Assembly: GCA_001564035.1 (NCBI GenBank)
Contig: LKMX01000021.1
Location: 1 to 10,083, forward strand
Length of the DNA: 10,083 nucleotides
Direction: 5' to 3'
From: Nanohaloarchaea archaeon PL-Br10_U2g27
GTDB lineage: Archaea; Nanohalarchaeota; Nanosalinia; Nanosalinales; Nanosalinaceae
Of the stretch, positions 6,009-10,083 are shown piece by piece (position 1 is the first letter of the stretch; each line of letters starts with the position of its first letter). Position numbers and translations under genes: made by a program. Below the pieces are notes generated by a model that was not told where the DNA came from, made no database searches, and saw only the letters and a program-made list of their open reading frames with translations.

Positions 6009-7231
6009 AAGCCGAAAAAATCAGCAAACCATATCCACAAACGAGTCAAAAAGCTAGGCCTCTCCTCCAACGCCTGTGTCTCAGCTGTAGAGTTTAGGGA
6101 CTGCGGCACATTTATTCTTCCCGCTCCCTGAGCTGTTTCATGGTACCCTATATCATCTGCGCTTTTTTTGACCGTATCCTTTACTTCACCAGGCCTTTTA
6201 TCAGAGTCTTCGGAAACAAGAAGGGCTGCTTGACCAGCTACCTGGGGCGCTGCCATGCTGGTGCCGGACATTGAAACAAAGTTACTGTCTCTTCCAGTAG
6301 AGACTATTGAAGATCCTGGCGCAACCACGTCAGGTTTTACTCGGCCATCGCTTGTCGGGCCTCGACTAGAGTAAGTTGCAATACGATCCGATTTATCTAC
6401 AGAACCTACTGTCAAGGCTCTTTCAGAACATCCTGGCGCAGTCAACGTGCTGTTGCCGGGGCCCGCATTACCTGCTGATGCCGTCACAACAACTCCGCTT
6501 CTTACGGCCTCTCCAACCGCCCGGGAAAGAGCATCGTTTCCATTACAGTTGTCCAGAGTAGTTCCCAGACTCATCACAGCAACGTCAATATCGTTACGAA
6601 TAATGTAGTCGAGGCCTCTCAGCATGTTTGATCCTCTGCCGCTTCCTTCAGAATTCAAGACTTTGACATCGTATAGATCCGCTTCATACGCGACACCCCG
6701 ATACTCAGAATGTGTTGACGCTACGATCCCTGCTACATGAGTTCCATGACCGTTCTCATCTCCAAGGCCTTCACCCGTAAAATCTCGCTGCCCTGCCAAT
6801 TCAAGACTTGGATGTTCCGCGACACCAGAATCCATAACTGCGACGCTAACGTTTTCTCCCGCATTCCCTTTGTCCGAAGGAATCCTTGAACCAATTTGAA
6901 TCGAGGATTCCGCTAGTAAGGCCTCGAGTTCGTAGTCGGGCTCAAGGCCTTCGATAAAATCTTTTTCTGAAATGTTCTCTATTTCTGAGGCTTTCGCCTC
7001 TAATAGCACTGTATCAAATTTTTCATACTTTTCTTCAACCTCAACACTTTCTGAGGAAAAGTTGGCTCCTGTGAGTTCAGATTCATTAAGATCTGTATCT
7101 ACCGGAGCCAGAACATCTACCTTCTCAGAACCGTTGACATCTTCGAGCTCGTCCTCGAGCTCAGGATCGATTTCCGCAGCTACAGCGCAAACTGAGGCGA
7201 AAATCAGAGCGATGAGAAAGACTTTTTTCAT
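6005..7231 (-). CDS. Secreted subtilisin-like serine protease (S8 family)
   Basis: This 408-residue protein has a Sec-type signal peptide (basic MKK, hydrophobic 4-19). An acidic propeptide of about 90 residues follows, whose segment near 64-105 looks like an I9 inhibitor domain. The catalytic domain carries the full triad: Asp134 in AVMDSGV, His162 in GHGTHVAG and Ser325 in GTSMAAPQVAG. Asn255 in SAGNAG is the oxyanion-hole residue. It should be exported, mature by loss of the propeptide and cut extracellular proteins, as haloarchaeal halolysins do. Halolysins often have a further C-terminal domain; here only about 40 residues follow the catalytic fold, ending in an aromatic tail (LWIWFADFFGF, 398-408). 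Five of the window's AGGCCT copies between 6056 and 6765, plus two at 6919 and 6945, lie in this gene. It converges on the SDR gene. Confidence 0.94.
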   Translation of the reverse strand: MKKVFLIALIFASVCAVAAEIDPELEDELEDVNGSEKVDVLAPVDTDLNESELTGANFSSESVEVEEKYEKFDTVLLEAKASEIENISEKDFIEGLEPDYELEALLAESSIQIGSRIPSDKGNAGENVSVAVMDSGVAEHPSLELAGQRDFTGEGLGDENGHGTHVAGIVASTHSEYRGVAYEADLYDVKVLNSEGSGRGSNMLRGLDYIIRNDIDVAVMSLGTTLDNCNGNDALSRAVGEAVRSGVVVTASAGNAGPGNSTLTAPGCSERALTVGSVDKSDRIATYSSRGPTSDGRVKPDVVAPGSSIVSTGRDSNFVSMSGTSMAAPQVAGQAALLVSEDSDKRPGEVKDTVKKSADDIGYHETAQGAGRINVPQSLNSTAETQALEERPSFLTRLWIWFADFFGF

Positions 7232-7275
7232 AATACCTTCTTTGTAGGCCTAAAGTTAAGTCAATTAAATAAATA
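7232..7275 (-). promoter_or_regulatory. Protease promoter with short leader
   Basis: The minus strand reads TTTATTTAA at 7273-7265, a good box A about 38 bases before the ATG at 7231. Transcription would start near 7243 and give a 12-base leader, AAAGAAGGTATT, with a weak Shine-Dalgarno-like GAAGGT. An AGGCCT copy (7246-7251) lies between the box and the predicted start. This is the only gene here for which a short leader looks better than leaderless transcription. Confidence 0.45.
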
Positions 7276-7314
7276 CATCCAGACCATCTTTTGCAGAAAA
7301 CATTGTTTGAAAAA

Positions 7315-7322
7315 TTTATATC
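7315..7322 (+). promoter_or_regulatory. Unassigned box A (TTTATATC)
   Basis: TTTATATC is a near-perfect rightward box A in the 216-base divergent region between the protease and the small membrane protein. It predicts a start near 7345, about 100 bases before the next start codon and with no ATG in between. It could give a leader or a small RNA. On the minus strand the same bases read GATATAAA and could feed the protease gene. Confidence 0.3.
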
Positions 7323-7416
7323 ACAATCAAGGCCTTTAGATTAAGTTATAGTTGTATTAAACTTTTCAAAGACAGCAATTCTTAATTAAATTAAATCTCT
7401 TTACTTTTCCAGTGTT

Positions 7417-7424
7417 TTTATAAG
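7417..7424 (+). promoter_or_regulatory. Box A that sets the start of the small membrane protein
   Basis: TTTATAAG is centred about 28 bases before the ATG at 7448, the same spacing as other leaderless genes here. The alternative ATG at 7439 would lie upstream of the predicted transcription start, so 7448 is preferred. Confidence 0.5.
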
Positions 7425-7447
7425 GTTTGCGTCCGTGAATGAGGAGC

Positions 7448-7792
7448 ATGGCTAATGATGAGAAGTCTCGGTTGAAAGACGCCTCCGATTCTGTTAGAGA
7501 TACAGCAGCATCTCTGGCGATTAGAGAGGTAAACCGTAAAAAGCGAGGCCTGAGGAGGCTATACAGCTCCATCAAAATTTCTTTAGGCCTTCTTGCATCT
7601 CTTTTGTTGCTGTTGATAGCGTCATCAGCAGTTTTGTTAATCTCAGGCCTCATCTGGATAAGTCAAAACACTGTTTTAAGCGAGGACGCAGCAGTTTTTC
7701 TTTCAGGCACAGTCGTAGGTTATATAGCCTCTATCTTGATCACTTTGGCCTACGCGAAATATTTGGCCGATGACAGAAGTCGCCGCACCTAA
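7448..7792 (+). CDS. Small two-helix membrane protein, unknown function
   Basis: This 114-residue protein starts at ATG 7448; an in-frame ATG at 7439 would add three residues but sits before the predicted transcription start. Residues 1-43 are hydrophilic and highly charged, with a basic patch NRKKRGLRRL (29-38) just before the membrane. Two hydrophobic helices follow, about 44-72 and 81-105, then a short charged tail. The basic patch suggests both ends are cytoplasmic (positive-inside rule). I do not recognise a family. The gene has its own promoter, is divergent from the protease and converges on the MFS transporter. Three AGGCCT copies in 100 bases (7546, 7585, 7645) mark it as part of the resident genome. 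Confidence 0.7.
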   Translation: MANDEKSRLKDASDSVRDTAASLAIREVNRKKRGLRRLYSSIKISLGLLASLLLLLIASSAVLLISGLIWISQNTVLSEDAAVFLSGTVVGYIASILITLAYAKYLADDRSRRT

Positions 7793-7802
7793 CTGTTGGA
7801 AT

Positions 7803-7821
7803 ACTTAAGGCCTTTTTTATC
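7803..7821. terminator. Possible terminator between convergent genes
   Basis: The 29-base gap between two convergent genes contains TTAAGGCCTT followed by a run of six T on the plus strand. The palindrome is one of the AGGCCT copies (7808-7813). Archaeal termination relies mainly on T-runs, so the T tract could end rightward transcripts of the small membrane protein gene. The palindrome is too short to form a stable hairpin. Confidence 0.35.
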
Positions 7822-8973
7822 TCACATTTTTGACCCAACATAAGCTGTTGCAAGTACTGATATCGCTGTGGCCGTGAAAGCTGCTAGGAACCTGTAGTCG
7901 CCTTGAAAGATCGTAAAAGCTGTTATTGCTGCGAGAACTGCCGTGGTTCTTCCTAAACCTATTGCAAATTCTCTGACTGCAAAGTACTCTATTAGATCTT
8001 CTTGCTCTGCATGGTTTACTGCTTTACTGTATATTGGAACGTTTCCTGCTGTGTAACCCACACCGTTCGCTAACGATACTATAAATGCCGTAATTGGTGT
8101 TGCCACTATAGACATACCCAGATAACTGAGCGCAGCCACCATCATGCCCGCGGATACGACACGAGCCCGATTAGACGCGTTTACAACTCTACCTATTAAT
8201 ATACTGGTTGCTGCCGATCCTAGAGCCATTAGGCTGCCTGCACCACCTATGCTTACAGATCCTCCTATTACTAGCGCCAGGTATGCAGGCCAAAGCATTT
8301 TAACGCCTATTGAGTTGTATCCTTTGAGGAAAAATGTGAGGAAGTCCTTTATTTGGTAATGCCTAATGTATTGTTTAAGATTTAAGCTCATGCCGTTGTA
8401 GTGTTCTTGAGTAAATAGGAATGGCATAAATGATGCTCCGATAAGGGTTGCGGACGTTAAAAATAATGCGTTGAAACCTGAAAACGCTAATATCACTCCG
8501 CCAATCATTGGAGAGAATATTGCCGCAACCTGAGGCATTGACAAGAACAAACCAGTTTCCTTCTCTCTAGAATCTTTTTCGCTGCTCTCCCCTAGCTCAG
8601 GATTCATTCCAGTCCAATAAAGATTGTATGAAACTCCCCCTATCAACGCCAAGCCAAGCAAACCTGCTTGCGTCTCAACACCCCTCAACCCAAGATAAAA
8701 CAACAGTATGAAAGGGCTAGCTAAAAGCATAGTATGCTTGTACCCTAACCGCGAGCACAAGTATGCATTAACCCAGCTAACAAACAGATAAGTAGCGTAA
8801 TATGCCAAAAAGAAAAGAAAAACCGTCATTATACCAAATCCTAGCTCAAGTATGTAAAAAGGCAGAAAAATCGCGACAAGCTTAATACCAAGCTTGAATA
8901 AAAAGGTATGAAGATAAACCTCCTGAATTTCCTTATGCAAATCTATCCTATGCATCCAATCCATCACATGCAT
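7822..8973 (-). CDS. MFS-type membrane transporter
   Basis: This 383-residue protein has about eleven or twelve hydrophobic segments over its whole length, in the two-bundle layout of major facilitator transporters. The loop between helices 2 and 3 has CSRLGYKHTML (73-83), a degenerate form of the MFS motif A. The segment REKETGLFLSMPQVAAIFSPMIGG (136-159) is typical of helix 5 and its entry loop. A central cytoplasmic loop (about 188-208) separates the halves. The substrate cannot be predicted; drug or metabolite efflux is the default guess for such orphan members. ATGs at 8973, 8964 and 8955 are all possible; 8973 fits the promoter best. Unlike the genes to its left, its 1,152 bases contain no AGGCCT, which may mean later arrival. 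Confidence 0.85.
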   Translation of the reverse strand: MHVMDWMHRIDLHKEIQEVYLHTFLFKLGIKLVAIFLPFYILELGFGIMTVFLFFLAYYATYLFVSWVNAYLCSRLGYKHTMLLASPFILLFYLGLRGVETQAGLLGLALIGGVSYNLYWTGMNPELGESSEKDSREKETGLFLSMPQVAAIFSPMIGGVILAFSGFNALFLTSATLIGASFMPFLFTQEHYNGMSLNLKQYIRHYQIKDFLTFFLKGYNSIGVKMLWPAYLALVIGGSVSIGGAGSLMALGSAATSILIGRVVNASNRARVVSAGMMVAALSYLGMSIVATPITAFIVSLANGVGYTAGNVPIYSKAVNHAEQEDLIEYFAVREFAIGLGRTTAVLAAITAFTIFQGDYRFLAAFTATAISVLATAYVGSKM

Positions 8974-9000
8974 CTCTACTTACACAAATAAGCAACACTC

Positions 9001-9009
9001 GTTTAAAAA
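9001..9009 (-). promoter_or_regulatory. Box A for the MFS gene
   Basis: The minus strand reads GTTTTTAAAC around 9010-9001, about 32 bases before the ATG at 8973, predicting a leader of about six bases. The AGGCCT copy at 9014-9019, the last in the window, lies directly upstream of the box. Confidence 0.45.
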
Positions 9010-9102
9010 CAGCAGGCCTAGCGTTCTCTCCATACATTAAGAATTTGCGAGGGCGAAGTCAGCCTAAAAACCTGTTCGGATTAGCGTTATATTAGCTTAG
9101 TT

Positions 9103-9216
9103 TTATTCTAGTTTTTTGAATAATTCTTTGTATTTGCCTGCTATTTCTTCGAACTTCTGTTTGGAATTTAGCCATCTTCCTGCTTCTTCTGTCTCGGTTT
9201 CAATTTGAGTTGTCAT
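9103..9216 (-). CDS. Small ORF downstream of the Doc-like gene, possible antitoxin or partner
   Basis: A 37-codon ORF starts at the ATG at 9216, inside the last 17 bases of the Doc-like gene but in another frame, and ends at TAA 9103-9105. A GTG at 9228 is the only other upstream start in frame. The peptide begins MTTQIETETEEAGRW and continues with a charged, probably helical stretch KFEEIAGKYKELFKKLE (21-37), with no membrane segment. Glutamate and lysine are nearly balanced. The overlap suggests translational coupling. It resembles no antitoxin I know. It could be a very small antitoxin, the remains of one, or chance, though chance ORFs of this length are common. The preceding 9014-9102 holds nothing I can identify. 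Confidence 0.4.
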   Translation of the reverse strand: MTTQIETETEEAGRWLNSKQKFEEIAGKYKELFKKLE

Positions 9217-9607
9217 CTGATACTTCACCTGTTTTTAGCCAGTGGGCGGTTTCCTCAATATTCATTGAAGGCAATTCCCACTTTACAGTGTCGTATAGTT
9301 CTTCAGTGTTATGTATTTTATGGGGTTTAAGTTGTTCATTGTTTTCTTCGAGGAATCTTTCTGTTATCATTATTGCGGTTCTCTTATTCCCATCATTGAA
9401 AGGGTGCTTATCTATCAATTTTTTCAGGTATACAGCGGCTGAAATATAGATATCCTCTTCATGTTTCGCTGTTTCAATAATTTCCTGTATTTTTTCCAAA
9501 GCTCTTTGCTGTGAGCTTCTAAAACCTTCAGTCCTTACTTCTGATTTTTGTTTTACCACTTCATGAGCGGTTATTACATCTTTGACTGTTGGATGCCGAT
9601 CACTCAT
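9200..9607 (-). CDS. Doc/Fic-family protein (death-on-curing-like toxin)
   Basis: This 135-residue protein contains the Doc form of the Fic motif, HPFNDGNKRTA (68-78). His68, Phe70, Asp72, Gly73, Asn74, Lys75 and Arg76 are all present. Doc toxins (about 126 residues) phosphorylate elongation factor Tu using ATP and are the toxin half of Phd-Doc modules; AMP-transferring Fic proteins have GNGR instead of GNKR. All-helical flanks fit the family. No antitoxin gene lies upstream, where phd is usually found: the next ORF there is divergent. A 37-codon ORF overlaps the 3' end. The C-terminus is acidic (EVSDDNSN). The region has no AGGCCT, which fits acquisition as an accessory module. Toxicity and target are inferred from the family only. 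Confidence 0.85.
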   Translation of the reverse strand: MSDRHPTVKDVITAHEVVKQKSEVRTEGFRSSQQRALEKIQEIIETAKHEEDIYISAAVYLKKLIDKHPFNDGNKRTAIMITERFLEENNEQLKPHKIHNTEELYDTVKWELPSMNIEETAHWLKTGEVSDDNSN

Positions 9608-9611
9608 AAAC

Positions 9612-9650
9612 TTTTCAAATTAAAATACGGGTTAAAGGGTTTTCAATTTA
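9612..9650. promoter_or_regulatory. Shared divergent promoter with an 11-base direct repeat
   Basis: The 42 bases between the Doc-like gene and the rightward gene must hold both promoters. Rightward, AAATTAAAATA (9617-9627) is centred 27 bases before the ATG at 9650. Leftward, the minus strand has a weaker TTTAAC (9636-9631) 27 bases before the ATG at 9607. The repeat TTTTCAAATTA (9612-9622) and TTTTCAATTTA (9640-9650) differs at one base and brackets both boxes, spaced 28 bases start to start. It is a candidate operator that would let one regulator control both genes. Confidence 0.4.
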
Positions 9651-10083
9651 TGCAGTTTGAATGTGCTGAGGAGGAATTTAGAATTTTGGAAGAAATAGTG
9701 CAAGATGGCTTAAAAGGAACCGTTAGTTACTGTCTAGCTTTAGTTGTTTTAGGTTTGAAACCTGGTACTACGCCTGCGGTTCGTCATGAAATAACCGAAT
9801 ACCGAGATGAATTGGATGAGATGGGTTTGAACACTCGAACAGTAAAGCTGAATTTCGTTGATTACTCCGAATTACCTGACTATGCTAGAGAGGAAAAGAC
9901 TCATTTACCTGTTTTTGTTGCTGGAAGTTCCAAGAAGTTCGAAGTATTAAAACAAGAATACTCCGATAGATCCGACTATTACACGGATTTTGGACTATTT
10001 CTTGGATATCCTAAAGAAGATGTAGAATGGTATGTAAGTGAAGCCGAGGAAGGAAACCAAAACCAGTATGAGAAATCAAGGAA
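9650..10083 (+). CDS. Hypothetical protein, N-terminal part (runs off the right edge)
   Basis: An uninterrupted frame of 144 codons runs from the ATG at 9650 to the window end, where it is cut. A box A 27 bases upstream supports this start. The product is acidic and apparently soluble: an N-terminal helix-like stretch (5-20), a hydrophobic segment VSYCLALVVLGLK (25-37) too short and mixed to call a membrane helix, and a conserved-looking FGLFLGYPKEDVEWY (114-128). The LGYP-x-x-x-V-x-W pattern faintly recalls uncharacterised archaeal proteins with a GYP-CC motif (DUF483-like), but the cysteines are missing and I do not claim membership. It is divergent from the Doc-like gene and shares its promoter region, so it may be functionally linked. 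It contains no AGGCCT. Confidence 0.7.
   Translation, partial: MQFECAEEEFRILEEIVQDGLKGTVSYCLALVVLGLKPGTTPAVRHEITEYRDELDEMGLNTRTVKLNFVDYSELPDYAREEKTHLPVFVAGSSKKFEVLKQEYSDRSDYYTDFGLFLGYPKEDVEWYVSEAEEGNQNQYEKSR

Larger units (their letters stand above)
587..9019. repeat. AGGCCT, highly iterated palindrome (36 copies)
   Basis: First bases of the copies: 587, 620, 668, 1093, 1538, 1944, 2349, 2798, 3027, 3363, 3389, 3466, 3724, 3863, 4159, 4278, 4416, 4866, 5154, 5432, 5560, 5630, 5904, 6056, 6191, 6612, 6765, 6919, 6945, 7246, 7330, 7546, 7585, 7645, 7808 and 9014. They occur in genes on both strands and in gaps. All three codon frames are used: GAG-GCC-T (Glu-Ala) at 587, GGC-CT after A (Gly-Leu) at 1944, and AGG-CCT (Arg-Pro) at 3389. 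Flanking bases show no longer consensus. Other GGCC sites with different flanks number only about 27 by eye, so the excess is specific to the outer A and T. Confidence 0.85.

Noticed and set aside
7439..7447. Upstream ATG start for the small membrane protein, and GAGGAG as its ribosome site
   Set aside because: The ATG lies before the predicted transcription start, and GAGGAG ends one base before the ATG at 7448, too close to act as a Shine-Dalgarno site.
7366..7653. Minus-strand 95-codon frame opposite the small membrane protein
   Set aside because: The plus frame has two clear membrane helices and a well-placed promoter; the minus frame has no promoter or recognisable features.
9046..9060. 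GCGAGGG shared with tRNA-His, as a possible attachment-site remnant
   Set aside because: Only seven bases match. There is no longer tRNA-like homology, integrase or direct repeat, so chance is enough.
1..10083. CRISPR array, insertion sequence or replication origin
   Set aside because: No regularly spaced repeats of 20 bases or more, no transposase ORF or terminal inverted repeats, and no origin-binding repeats near an initiator gene were seen. The AGGCCT copies are dispersed and irregularly spaced.

Overview
The window is archaeal DNA, most likely from a nanohaloarchaeon or a similar small halophilic DPANN archaeon. Four things point there: a 16S 5' end of archaeal type, acidic soluble proteins, A/T-rich box A promoters set about 26-28 bp before start codons (leaderless transcription), and a tRNA-His with an encoded G-1. 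The lineage is inferred; the archaeal domain is well supported. GC content looks like the low-to-mid 40s by eye.

Layout. The minus strand carries the 5' end of a 16S rRNA gene (1-294), its leader and promoter (295-569), and a Glu/Leu-type amino-acid dehydrogenase (570-1781). A membrane-anchored PQQ-type sugar dehydrogenase reads right (1867-3228) and converges on tRNA-His(GTG) (3245-3319, minus). A PHP-family phosphoesterase follows (3350-4126, minus). It is divergent from a two-gene operon (4213-6008, plus) of a long VKOR-like membrane protein and a short-chain dehydrogenase, joined by a TAATG overlap. The operon converges on a secreted subtilisin-like protease (6005-7231, minus) with a 4-base overlap of stop codons. 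A small two-helix membrane protein (7448-7792, plus) converges on an MFS transporter (7822-8973, minus). The right end holds a Doc/Fic-type toxin (9200-9607, minus), a small overlapping downstream ORF of 37 codons (9103-9216, minus), and a divergent ORF that runs off the right edge (9650-10083, plus).

How the genes work together. Most units are single-gene housekeeping or surface functions with their own promoters. VKOR (disulfide formation) and the secreted protease both act outside the membrane, and the sugar dehydrogenase is probably also surface-facing. The Doc region is the only clearly accessory module.

The most unusual feature cuts across the genes. The palindrome AGGCCT occurs 36 times, where about two would be expected by chance. 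It is spread through 587-7813 at roughly one per 200 bp, in all codon frames and in intergenic DNA. It then nearly disappears: one copy lies between 7814 and 10083, and none is inside the MFS, Doc or right-edge genes. It resembles a lineage-specific highly iterated palindrome, comparable in kind to cyanobacterial HIP1.
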